Source: Bradyrhizobium sp. LTSP885 (GTDB taxonomy: Bacteria > Pseudomonadota > Alphaproteobacteria > Rhizobiales > Xanthobacteraceae). From it: a DNA stretch of 64,000 nt. Positions 33,057 through 43,950 of the stretch are shown piece after piece; within the stretch, counting starts at the first letter, position 1; each line of letters begins with the position of its first letter. The notes under the pieces are model-generated. The model was not told where the DNA came from, ran no database searches, and saw only the letters and a program-made list of their open reading frames with translations. Both the position numbers and the translations under genes were made by a program. The stretch is from the NCBI RefSeq assembly GCF_000938305.1, contig NZ_JYMT01000021.1, forward strand, positions 214,836 to 278,835. Reading direction: 5' to 3'.

Positions 33057-33452
33057 TTATTTCTTCCGCAGCAGCGCATCGAGGCTGATCGGACCTCCGC
33101 CCGACGTCACCAAATAGAGGCAGGCAAAGCAGAGCAGGATTGCTGCAGTGCCGCCGTTGATGACCGGGTAGAAGTTCTTCGGGAAGTGACTTATGAAGTA
33201 GGCGAACGCCATTTCTCCCGACAGGATAAAGGCGGCGAGACGCGTAAAGAGGCCGACGAGGAGCAGTCCGCCTATGATGAGTTCGATGCTGCCTGCCGCG
33301 CCGTAGAGCGAGAACAGTTCGACCTTTTCGAACATCGGTACCGGCGGAAACTTGAACAGCTTCGCGATGCCGTACTGAAACAGCATCAACCCGGTGATGA
33401 ATCGGAAAAGGCTCAGCGCGATCGGCTGATATTTGGAAAGCGTCTGGTCCAT
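33057..33452 (-). CDS. DoxX family membrane protein
   Basis: About 131 residues with four predicted transmembrane helices (SLFRFITGLMLFQYGIAKLF; IELIIGGLLLVGLFTRLAAF; GEMAFAYF; AAILLCFACLYL). This is the DoxX/DoxD fold found in thiol-stress and respiratory complexes. I place the start at 33452, where a GGGGG run is 9 nt upstream; ATGs at 33458 and 33476 are in frame. A TAACT-T-AGTTA dyad at 33585-33595 in the promoter region may be an operator. It is convergent with the Lrp-type gene. Confidence 0.88.
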   Translation of the reverse strand: MDQTLSKYQPIALSLFRFITGLMLFQYGIAKLFKFPPVPMFEKVELFSLYGAAGSIELIIGGLLLVGLFTRLAAFILSGEMAFAYFISHFPKNFYPVINGGTAAILLCFACLYLVTSGGGPISLDALLRKK

Positions 33453-33719
33453 TGTCATTGTCCCCCTGTTTGACATGCTGGAACGTGGAATTGAACGGAT
33501 ACACGGTGTGTGTCTCCGCCATATGATGTCAACACCGCTCCCGATGGATCATTGCATGAGGTGTGGCATGCGGTTTCCTTCGGGTAACTTAGTTATGGTG
33601 CATAATCATATCACCCCGCCTCACTAGGATAGGCGGTGCTCCGCGGCCAATTCACAATCCCGTCAGGGAGCGCATGAGGCGATACCGTGTTGTCTTGGCG
33701 CAACAAGAATTGGCGCAAC

Positions 33720-33744
33720 AAAAAAGCCGCGTGCAAGACGCGGC
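33720..33744 (-). terminator. Intrinsic terminator of greA
   Basis: On the minus strand GCCGCGT and ACGCGGC (33744-33738, 33732-33726) form a 7-bp stem with a 5-nt loop followed by TTTTTTG. It lies 28 bp after the greA stop. Confidence 0.88.
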
Positions 33745-33771
33745 TTCTTCGCAGCAAATCGTAGAATAAAT

Positions 33772-34248
33772 CTATCGCCACTCGACCTTGGTGATTTCGT
33801 AGGCCTTGGCGCCGCCTGGCGCCATCACTTCAACCGTGGCGCCCTGCTTCTTGCCGATTAGCGCGCGCGCCAATGGCGAGGTAATGGAGATCCGGCCCTT
33901 CTTGGCGTCGGCCTCGACCTCGCCGACGAGCTGCCACACCGCCTTCTTTTCGGTGTCCTCGTCGACCAGCGTCACGGTGGCGCCGAACATGATGGTGTCG
34001 CCGGAGAGCTTCGAGATGTCGATGATGTCGGCACGCGCGAGCTTGTCCTCCAGCTCGGCGATTCGGCCTTCATTGTGCGACTGCTCTTCCTTGGCGGCGT
34101 GATACTCGGCGTTCTCCGAGAGGTCGCCATGCGAGCGCGCCTCCGCGATATGTTCGATGATGCGCGGACGGTCTTCCGACTGCCGCTTCTTCAGCTCGTT
34201 CGTCAGTCCGGTGTATCCACCTGCGGTCATCGGAACCTTTTCCACCAT
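33772..34248 (-). CDS. greA: Transcription elongation factor GreA
   Basis: GreA enters the RNA polymerase secondary channel and stimulates cleavage of backtracked RNA. The 158-residue protein has the N-terminal coiled coil with the tip acidic residues (SHGDLSENAEYHAAKEEQ) and the C-terminal FKBP-like domain (FGATVTLVDEDTEKK, SITSPLARALIGKKQGATV). Length matches the family. Start is ATG 34248 or the adjacent ATG 34251; a longer frame lacks support. It follows carB on the same strand with 200 bp between and has its own terminator. Confidence 0.96.
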   Translation of the reverse strand: MVEKVPMTAGGYTGLTNELKKRQSEDRPRIIEHIAEARSHGDLSENAEYHAAKEEQSHNEGRIAELEDKLARADIIDISKLSGDTIMFGATVTLVDEDTEKKAVWQLVGEVEADAKKGRISITSPLARALIGKKQGATVEVMAPGGAKAYEITKVEWR

Positions 34249-34450
34249 CATCTTCGTCCTTTGCCCGTGCGCGAATCCAGGGCGCACGGGACATCGAGTT
34301 CAGCTAACGCAGGATCGGGGCCAAAAAGGGCAGCCCGGAAGCCCAGTGATTTTCGGCCCCGCTAAGGGCCGTGACAACATCCAATCGCGCGGTGAGTTCC
34401 AGCCGTCAGGCTAATTGCTGACCGTTTCGGACGTTCGGCCCGGGCGGCGG

Positions 34451-37915
<3,465 letters not shown>

Positions 37916-37943
37916 CAGCTCTCGCGGACTGGAATTTGGGCAC

Positions 37944-37971
37944 AAAAAAAGGGCGCGCGTCCCGCGCGTCC
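37944..37971 (-). terminator. Terminator-like hairpin in the carB leader
   Basis: On the minus strand GGGACGCGCG and CGCGCGCCC (one bulged A) form a stem followed by seven T residues, ending 28 nt before the carB ATG. A second perfect hairpin, GCGCTACA/TGTAGCGC, lies just upstream at 37982-38000. The pair looks like a leader control region or the end of the MFS transcript that carB transcription must pass. Confidence 0.65.
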
Positions 37972-37981
37972 CTCGTGCCCT

Positions 37982-38000
37982 GCGCTACAGCTTGTAGCGC
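37982..38000 (-). other. Hairpin upstream of the carB leader terminator
   Basis: A perfect 8-bp inverted repeat with a 3-nt loop (GCGCTACA-GCT-TGTAGCGC). It immediately precedes the terminator-like hairpin and could pair in competition with its 5' side. Confidence 0.5.
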
Positions 38001-38075
38001 CGGAAGCGCGATCCCTCGCGCGCGGGTGGTCTTTAGACCAGTTTCCGCACCCGCGTAACCCCCAAAAAGGCCCAA

Positions 38076-39248
38076 TCAACCGGCAATTTTGAGCGGTTTT
38101 AGCTGCGTCTGCCGTCCGCGAACCAAGAGCGCCGCGAGCGCGGCGGCGACGCTGAGGCCGCCCGCCCAGCCAAGGTCGCTGGGGCCCAGGAACGACAGCA
38201 CGATGGCGCCGGTGATCCCGCCGATCGCGAAGCCGAGATACATCGCAGAGGCATTCAGCGACAGCGCGATCGTCGCGACATCAGGCTCGATTCGCACAAT
38301 GCTCGCGATCTGTGCCGTGTAGAAGGCCCAGCCTGAAAGACCCTGGCAGAAGAGCAGGGCGAGGACGATCGGCCGAGCCAGTTCCGGCGGCGCAAACTTC
38401 AGCGCGGCCGATTGCAGGGTCAGGGCCAGGATCATCCCGATCAGTCCGAGGGTTGCGGTCGGAATCGGTCCGATGCGATCGGCGAGCGAGCCGCCGAGCA
38501 GATTCCCGATCGCTGCGGCAGAACCGAAAACCAGCAATGCCAGGCTGATCTCGGTGGGACCGAAACCAAGCTCGCGCAAGGGCACCGAGAGATAGGTGAA
38601 CATGGTGAACCCGCCAACGGCCCAGAGAATTGTGATGGCAAGTGCCTGCAGCACGGCACCGCGCCGGGCGACGGCGATCCGCTGGCTGATCGTCGCGGTC
38701 GTGCGCGGCAGCCCGCGGGGCAGGCCGAACAGCAGGCCGAGCAGCGCCACCGCGCCGAGGCCGGCGACCATGACGAATGTGGCGCGCCAGCCGAGATGAT
38801 TGCCGACGAGGGTCCCGAACGGGACGCCGAGGACGGTTGCGACCGTCAGTCCGGAGGTCACAAGCGCAATCGCGCGACCACGTCGCTCGGGGGTCGCGAC
38901 CGCGACGGACACCGCCAGCGCAGTGGGCATGCACAGCCCGGCGCCAACGGCCATCAGCATGCGCGACGCCAGCAGCAGCACGAACGTCGTCGCCATCGCG
39001 GCCAGCAGATTGGCGGCGATGAAGACGGTGAGCGCAAGCGCCAGCAATGTCCGCCGGTCGAGATTGTTGAAGGCAACCGCAAGGATCGGCGAACCGACCG
39101 CATAGGTGAGGGCGTAGACCGTCACCAACTGACCGGCAGCCCCCGCGGAGACCTGCAGATCCGCTGCGATGACAGGCAAAAGCCCTGCAATGACAAAGGC
39201 CTCTGTTCCAATCGCAAATGCCGCCACGGCCAGCCAGAGCACGCTCAT
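38076..39248 (-). CDS. MFS transporter (drug/sugar efflux DHA1 type)
   Basis: A 390-residue major facilitator with 12 predicted helices. It begins LWLAVAAFAIGTEAFVIAGL, the AraJ/SotB/YdhP-like N-terminus, and has motif A-like SPILAVAFNNLDRRTLL after helix 2. Such proteins export drugs or sugars. The ATG at 39248 has AAGGGG upstream. It is divergent from an ArsR-type regulator, and the gap holds two near-identical dyads, so repression by that regulator is likely. Confidence 0.92.
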   Translation of the reverse strand: MSVLWLAVAAFAIGTEAFVIAGLLPVIAADLQVSAGAAGQLVTVYALTYAVGSPILAVAFNNLDRRTLLALALTVFIAANLLAAMATTFVLLLASRMLMAVGAGLCMPTALAVSVAVATPERRGRAIALVTSGLTVATVLGVPFGTLVGNHLGWRATFVMVAGLGAVALLGLLFGLPRGLPRTTATISQRIAVARRGAVLQALAITILWAVGGFTMFTYLSVPLRELGFGPTEISLALLVFGSAAAIGNLLGGSLADRIGPIPTATLGLIGMILALTLQSAALKFAPPELARPIVLALLFCQGLSGWAFYTAQIASIVRIEPDVATIALSLNASAMYLGFAIGGITGAIVLSFLGPSDLGWAGGLSVAAALAALLVRGRQTQLKPLKIAG

Positions 39249-39261
39249 GATCGCCCCTTTG

Positions 39262-39277
39262 TTCAATGTTTGTTGAA
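39262..39277. promoter_or_regulatory. Candidate ArsR-type operator, MFS side
   Basis: TTCAATGTTTGTTGAA, the reverse complement of which differs from the dyad at 39310-39325 by one base. It begins 14 bp before the MFS start codon. Confidence 0.65.
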
Positions 39278-39309
39278 CAATTGACTTTGTTCCGGCCTTT
39301 GTCAATTAG

Positions 39310-39325
39310 TTCAACAAATATTGAA
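39310..39325. promoter_or_regulatory. Candidate ArsR-type operator, regulator side
   Basis: TTCAACAAATATTGAA, an AT-rich dyad lying 37 bp before the arsR-type start codon. Centre-to-centre distance to the other dyad is 48 bp. Confidence 0.65.
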
Positions 39326-39362
39326 CATTGCACCGGCTGCCTCGAATCGGTAAGGGTGAACC

Positions 39363-39734
39363 ATGGCGAGACCCCTGCGACATCCGACCCGCGACCAGAT
39401 GGAATTGCCGGTTGTGCTGGATTGCCTGAGCGATCCGATCCGGCTGGCGATCGTCTACCATTTGGCTCAGCACGAACGTGGCGGGACCGAGTTGTGCTGC
39501 GGCGATTTCAACGAGCTCAGCGGCAAGTCGAATCTGGCCTATCACTTCGCAAAGCTGCGCGACTCCGGGTTGATGCAAACGCGCATCGTCGGCACCAACC
39601 GGCTGATGAAGCTGCGCCGCGAAGACATGGACGCGCGCTTTCCCGGTCTGATCGATGCAGTGATCAAATCCGCCGCGCGCGATGCCGGACGGTTGCAGCT
39701 TCTGCCGGAATGCGAAATCGCGGACGCGGATTGA
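39363..39734 (+). CDS. ArsR-family transcriptional regulator
   Basis: A 123-residue winged-helix repressor. CLSDPIRLAIVYHLAQHE is the first helical part, and ELSGKSNLAYHFAKLRDSGL is the recognition helix, where SxxNLAYHFAKL replaces the usual SxxSxHLxxL. Two adjacent cysteines (TELCCGDF) could be a sensor site, but the classic arsenic CxC box is absent, so the inducer is unknown. It diverges from the MFS gene and probably controls it through the two dyads between them. Confidence 0.92.
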   Translation: MARPLRHPTRDQMELPVVLDCLSDPIRLAIVYHLAQHERGGTELCCGDFNELSGKSNLAYHFAKLRDSGLMQTRIVGTNRLMKLRREDMDARFPGLIDAVIKSAARDAGRLQLLPECEIADAD

Positions 39735-39851
39735 CGCGGCGAGGGATTGAACGGGGAGGCTTGCCTTAGCCCGGCTTCGCCCTTCGGGCTACGCCGCGGC
39801 AGCCTTCGCTACGATAGGCTTGCCAAGCCGAAGCTCGCGAAGCGAGAAGGC

Positions 39852-39927
39852 TGGAGGCCCGGCCTGGATTTGAACCAGGATAAAGAGCAATGCACTGCTC
39901 CCGCGTCGACGCTTCCGCCACCGGGCC
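39852..39927 (-). tRNA. tRNA-Cys-like sequence with abnormal D-loop and anticodon arm
   Basis: A 76-nt cloverleaf-like sequence. The acceptor stem GGCCCGG/CCGGGCC is a perfect 7 bp, the discriminator is T and CCA is encoded. The T arm CCTGG-TTCAAAT-CCAGG is canonical. The D stem is GCG/CGC as in tRNA-Cys, but the loop lacks the GG pair. The anticodon stem GAGCA/TGCTC closes a 6-nt loop GTGCAT, containing GCA. U73 and GCA point to tRNA-Cys, but the arm is irregular, so it may be a pseudogene or a specialised tRNA. Confidence 0.55.
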
Positions 39928-40003
39928 GAGTGGATCATTGCTGATTATTTCAGCGGCGGCCACGTTTACCTTTGGTTAACCTTAACGCTTCGTTGGCTTC
40001 CAA

Positions 40004-40693
40004 TCAGTGCTGCGCCACGAACGTCATTCGCCACGGATTGTGCCCGATGTTGCGCGTGGCGCGCGTGGCGCTAAAGCCGGCGGCGCCGAGCTTTGCGATC
40101 ATCTCGTCCTCGCCGTAGCGCTGCAGGCCGACCTTGTTGCGCAAGTGCCGGTAGTCGGACAGCGCGGTCGAGACCAGCCCGATCAGCGCGTCGCGCAGGA
40201 AGCCGTGGGTCGCGGCGAAGCGCAGCAGCGCCAGCACGTCGCTGATCATCCCGACCTCGGGGCGCAGGATGTCGCCGAGCACGAAGCGGCCCGTGGGCCT
40301 CAGCAGGCGGTGGATCACGTCGAAGGCGGAGTCCAGTTCCGCGGATGTCATGTATTGCGCGACCGAGTTCATCACGACGAGATCGACCGAGTTCTCGTCC
40401 ATTGTCCTGAGATCGTCGAGCGAGCGCACGCGGATCGTGATGTTGGGGGCAAAGCGCGCGATCAGCCGGCCGCGGACGCCGGGCGCGGGCTCGGCCAGAT
40501 AGAGCTTTCCGCAGGCCTCCGCGACCTTCACTGCTGAGAGCGCCTCACCGCAGGCATAGTCCAGCACCACGGCGTCGGGCGAGGCGATGTAGCCGACGAT
40601 GTCGCGCGCGATGACCTCAAAATGCAGGTCGCGGTGCAGTTTGCTCGCATAAATCGTATGCGTGGAATCGTAATAGTCGATCCAGTCATCCAT
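40004..40693 (-). CDS. Class I SAM-dependent methyltransferase
   Basis: A 229-residue Rossmann-fold methyltransferase. The SAM-binding motif I is VVLDYACGEALSAVKVAE near residue 40, motif II has an acidic residue in LYLAEPAPG, and VDLVVMNSVAQYM marks motif IV/V, followed by FVLGDILRPE. The N-terminus DDWIDYYDSTHTIYASKLHR resembles methyltransferases linked to surface polysaccharide or lipid genes, but no such genes adjoin it. Substrate unknown. It diverges from dps. Confidence 0.85.
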   Translation of the reverse strand: MDDWIDYYDSTHTIYASKLHRDLHFEVIARDIVGYIASPDAVVLDYACGEALSAVKVAEACGKLYLAEPAPGVRGRLIARFAPNITIRVRSLDDLRTMDENSVDLVVMNSVAQYMTSAELDSAFDVIHRLLRPTGRFVLGDILRPEVGMISDVLALLRFAATHGFLRDALIGLVSTALSDYRHLRNKVGLQRYGEDEMIAKLGAAGFSATRATRNIGHNPWRMTFVAQH

Positions 40694-40818
40694 CTCAGGG
40701 CAATTCCGGCAAGAAACAGGGTTCCTGATACAGGAACAGGCAGGTGGCTGATGCGTTAGCGGTCCGGCGGCGAATGTTCAATGCGCCGAATGTCCGGTTC
40801 CTAACAGGAAGGTCCATC

Positions 40819-41358
40819 GTGAGCAAAGCCAAGACTGACGACAAGACTGACAAAATTTCTGCCGATCTCGATACGCCGAGCGACCTGCCGCAGGCTGCGG
40901 TGAACAAGATCTCGGCCTCGCTCAACACGCTTCTGGCGGATGCCTTCGCGCTCTACCTGAAGACCAAGAATTTCCACTGGCACGTCAGCGGCCGGCATTT
41001 CCACGACTATCATCTGATGCTGGACGAGCAGTCGGATGCGATCTTCGCCACCACCGACCAGCTCGCCGAGCGGGTGCGCAAGCTCGGCGGCGCGACGCTG
41101 AAGTCGATCGGCCAGATCGCCAAGCATCAGACCATCCAGGACAATAACGAGGACTATGTGCCGCCCGGCGAGATGCTGCGCGAGTTGATGGAAGACAACA
41201 AGCAGATGGCAGCCGCGATGCGCAAGGCGCACAAGCTCGCCGACGATCACGAGGATTCCGGCACTGCCGGCCTGCTCGAGACCTTCATCGACGAGACCGA
41301 GCGCCGCACCTGGTTCCTGTTCGAAGCAAGCCGCCAGGAAGGCAGCAACGCGGCCTGA
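40819..41358 (+). CDS. dps: Dps family DNA starvation/stationary-phase protein
   Basis: A ferritin-like dodecamer subunit of 179 residues that oxidises and stores iron and protects DNA. The inter-subunit ferroxidase ligands are visible in KTKNFHWHVSGRHFHDYHLM and DEQSDAIFATTDQLAERVRKLGG. A lysine-rich N-terminal tail (SKAKTDDKTDKIS) could bind DNA. The GTG start at 40819 has GGAAGG 6 nt upstream; an ATG 75 bp earlier gives an unlikely extension. A family B repeat follows. Confidence 0.94.
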   Translation: MSKAKTDDKTDKISADLDTPSDLPQAAVNKISASLNTLLADAFALYLKTKNFHWHVSGRHFHDYHLMLDEQSDAIFATTDQLAERVRKLGGATLKSIGQIAKHQTIQDNNEDYVPPGEMLRELMEDNKQMAAAMRKAHKLADDHEDSGTAGLLETFIDETERRTWFLFEASRQEGSNAA

Positions 41359-41363
41359 AATTC

Positions 41364-41505
41364 ACCCTCTCCCCTTGTGGGAGAGGGTGGCGCAATCGAG
41401 CGCAGCGAGATGAAGCCGGGTGAGGGGTTCTCTCCGCGGACAGAGACCCCTCATCCGTCTCGCATCTGTCGATGCGAGCCACCTTCTCCCACAAGGGGAG
41501 AAGGG
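41364..41505. repeat. Palindromic repeat, family B
   Basis: Arms CCCTCTCCCCTTGTGGGAGA and CTTCTCCCACAAGGGGAGAA with inner GGTGAGGGGTTCTC / GACCCCTCATCC. It fills the gap between the convergent dps and cupin genes. Confidence 0.85.
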
Positions 41506-41510
41506 AAGAG

Positions 41511-42035
41511 TCACCGCCTCCACAGCCGCACCAGCGGCCCATCCTTGCCCATCACCGGATCGGTCGCAGGGATCGCGATCAGCGGGATCGTCTTCAACGC
41601 CTTCGCATGGCTTTCCACTGTCGGCCGCTGCAGGTCCATCGGCGGTCCCGGCGGATAGGCGCCGACCACGGAGAAGTCGGGGCTGGCCGAAAGGCATTGA
41701 TGCCCGGTGCCGGCGGGCAGGATCGCGACGTCGCCGGCTGAAATCTTGAGCTCACGGCCGCGATCGCCGCCGAAGCGCACGCGGGCGTGTCCGCGCGCAA
41801 CGCCGAGCACTTCGTGCACGGTCGCATGATAGTGCAGGAAATCGTAGACGCCGTTTCGCCACATCGCGCCCCAGCCATTGGCACCGAACAATCCTTCAAT
41901 CGTCGCTTCGGGATGGCTGTGATCGAGCGCAACCGCGCCCTTGTAAACCAGGAACGGCATCGGGTTGTTCGGCACGAGGCCGTCATCTTCGAAGACGATC
42001 GGGACCGGCTCGATTTTTTCGCTGACGACGGACAT
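41511..42035 (-). CDS. Cupin domain protein
   Basis: A 174-residue single cupin barrel. Possible metal ligands are in FLHYHATVHEVLGVARG, with a second histidine in PAGTGHQCL. It ends with IPATDPVMGKDGPLVRLW. The family resembles cupins found beside catabolic enzymes, and here it lies 65 bp downstream of the enolase-superfamily gene on the same strand, so the two may act on one sugar acid or related substrate. No specific reaction can be assigned. Confidence 0.82.
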   Translation of the reverse strand: MSVVSEKIEPVPIVFEDDGLVPNNPMPFLVYKGAVALDHSHPEATIEGLFGANGWGAMWRNGVYDFLHYHATVHEVLGVARGHARVRFGGDRGRELKISAGDVAILPAGTGHQCLSASPDFSVVGAYPPGPPMDLQRPTVESHAKALKTIPLIAIPATDPVMGKDGPLVRLWRR

Positions 42036-42100
42036 GAGAGTCTCCTCATGAAAAACCACGTGTGGATCAAACCGGCCGCTACCCCCAGCGTTCTGTCCCG

Positions 42101-43195
42101 CTAGATTTTGAACTTCAGCACTTCTTCCTTGAACCTGAGCCCGTGTCCCGGCCGCTCCGGCGCCGTGATCATGCCGTTGGCGATCTCGGGCGGATCGACC
42201 CAGAGATCGTCGATCAATGCCATGTTCTCGCACCAGATGCCGTTCGGGATCGAAGCCAGCAGATGCACGTTCAACTCGGGAAACAGATGCGGCGCGATAG
42301 TGATACCGAAGGTGTCCGCAAGCGCCGCGATCTTGCGCAGATCCGTCATGCCGCCGCGCATCGGGTCGGGCTGCAGGATCGGCAGGCAGGGATTGAGGAA
42401 GAACGGCCGCAGATCGTACCGCGTGAAATGAGTCTCGCCGCCGACGATTCGCATGTCCAGCGCCGCAGCGATGCGCTGATAGCCGGCGAAATCATCGGCC
42501 GGCACCGGCTCCTCCAGCCAGTAGATATCGTACTTCTCGAACTTGCGTCCCATCTCGATCGCGACATCGGCGCTCCAGCCCATATTGACGTCGATCATGA
42601 TGTCGATGTCGGGCCCGAGCGCCTCGCGCATGCGGCGCACATTGTCGAGGTCTTGCGCGGGGGTGTGGACATGGGCGACCTGCATCTTGATCGCCTTGTA
42701 GCCCTGCTTCACGAAATGCAGCGCCTTCTCGATCATTCCATCGCCGCCGGCGCCGCGGAAGCAGCCGGAGCCATAGATTGGGATTTGCGAGCGATAATGT
42801 CCCCACAGCCGGTGCAGCGGCAGGCCGGCGCGCTTGCCGACCGCATCCCACAGTGCGATGTCGAGCGCCGACATCGCCATCGCGGCGATGCCGCCGCGGC
42901 CATAGGTCATCGTCGCCGTCCACAGATCGCGCCAGATCGCCTCGATCGCGGTGGCGTCCTTGCCCTTGACGCGCGGGATGATGCACTCGTCGAGACAGGC
43001 CGCGATCGACTTCATCCCCGGGCGGAATATGAACAGATAGCCCATGCCGGTGATGCCGCCCGCGGTCTCGACCTCGCAGATGAGAATGTCGCGCGTCGCC
43101 CCCAGCGCTGCGCCTTTCAGCCAGGGATCGTCGGCCCAGGGCAGCCGCAGCATCGTCACTCTGACGTCGCGGATGGTCATGTCGGGGCTGGTCAT
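42101..43195 (-). CDS. Mandelate racemase/muconate lactonizing enzyme family protein
   Basis: An enolase-superfamily barrel of 364 residues. Metal ligands Asp, Glu, Glu are in IDIMIDVNMGW, IYWLEEPVPADD and IVGGETHF, and the general bases are a Lys in GYKAIKMQVAH and a His in IAPHLFPELNVHLL. Sugar-acid dehydratases look like this, but specificity cannot be read from the motifs. ATG 43195 is chosen; ATG 43180 is possible. Likely operon with the cupin gene downstream. Confidence 0.88.
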   Translation of the reverse strand: MTSPDMTIRDVRVTMLRLPWADDPWLKGAALGATRDILICEVETAGGITGMGYLFIFRPGMKSIAACLDECIIPRVKGKDATAIEAIWRDLWTATMTYGRGGIAAMAMSALDIALWDAVGKRAGLPLHRLWGHYRSQIPIYGSGCFRGAGGDGMIEKALHFVKQGYKAIKMQVAHVHTPAQDLDNVRRMREALGPDIDIMIDVNMGWSADVAIEMGRKFEKYDIYWLEEPVPADDFAGYQRIAAALDMRIVGGETHFTRYDLRPFFLNPCLPILQPDPMRGGMTDLRKIAALADTFGITIAPHLFPELNVHLLASIPNGIWCENMALIDDLWVDPPEIANGMITAPERPGHGLRFKEEVLKFKI

Positions 43196-43322
43196 CGGGC
43201 GTTTTCCCTTCGCTGGCCGGACCATGTTTGACTGATCTCGGACCGGGAAAGTCAATCACATAACGCCGGCGCCAATCCAGCGCCGTCCGTCATGGCTCCA
43301 ATGCGCGGGGACTCGATTGTCT

Positions 43323-43811
43323 TCAGGCGTTTTTGGGAATCTCGAACACCAGGCAGGTCGTGGTCGCATGTGCGATCAGCTTGCCCTTGCCGTCGGTGAT
43401 GCGGGCTTCCGCGGTCGCGGCGCGGCGGCCGGCGTTGAGCACGCGGCCCTCGGTGCGGATGGTGCCGGTGTCCTTGCTCATGCCGCGGATGAAGGAGATC
43501 TTGAATTCCAGCGTGGTGTAGCCGCTTCCCGCAGGCAGCATGGTCTGCACCGCGAGCCCCATCGCGGAATCCAAAAGTATCGCGGCGTAGCCGCCATGCA
43601 CCGAGCCGATCGGATTGTAGTGGCGCAAGCCGGGCACGCTGTGGATCACCACGAGGCCTGCCTCCGCCGTGCAGTCGAACGGCTCGACGTTCTCCATGAT
43701 CGGCGGCTCGGGCAGGCTGCGGGCGAAGATTCCGCGCACGAAATCGAGCCCCGACATCGACGCCATTACCTCTATCGAGGTCACGCCGTATTCGGGCTGT
43801 GGATTAGTCAT
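43323..43811 (-). CDS. PaaI family hotdog thioesterase
   Basis: A 162-residue acyl-CoA thioesterase-like protein. HGGYAAILLDSAMGLAVQTML is the signature of the PaaI/YdiI hotdog family, including the active-site Asp, and TLEFKISFIRGMSKDTG follows. It should hydrolyse an aromatic or medium-chain acyl-CoA. A repeat lies just upstream, separating it from carA on the same strand. Confidence 0.9.
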   Translation of the reverse strand: MTNPQPEYGVTSIEVMASMSGLDFVRGIFARSLPEPPIMENVEPFDCTAEAGLVVIHSVPGLRHYNPIGSVHGGYAAILLDSAMGLAVQTMLPAGSGYTTLEFKISFIRGMSKDTGTIRTEGRVLNAGRRAATAEARITDGKGKLIAHATTTCLVFEIPKNA

Positions 43812-43824
43812 TGGGAAAGATCTC

Positions 43825-43943
43825 CGTCATTGCGAGCTAACGGGTCGGCGCGAAGCGCCGCCCGATGACAGGCTCCGCGAAGCAATCCATTCCTCCGGGA
43901 GTAAGGTGGATTGCTTCGTCGCATGCGCTCCTCGCAATGACGG
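43825..43943. repeat. Palindromic repeat, family G (CGTCATTGCGAG)
   Basis: Outer arms CGTCATTGCGAG and CTCGCAATGACGG, inner GCGAAGCAATCCA / TGGATTGCTTCG, and a GGGTCGGCGCGAAGCGCC module near the left end. That module reappears, inverted, inside the compound repeat at 46528-46646. It lies between carA and the PaaI gene. Confidence 0.82.
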
Positions 43944-43950
43944 CTGTGGC

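Noticed and set aside
38044..38076. Leader peptide of five codons (GTG start) before the carB hairpins
   Set aside because: Too short, no clear codon bias for a regulating amino acid, and a weak ribosome-binding site. It does not add to the attenuation case.
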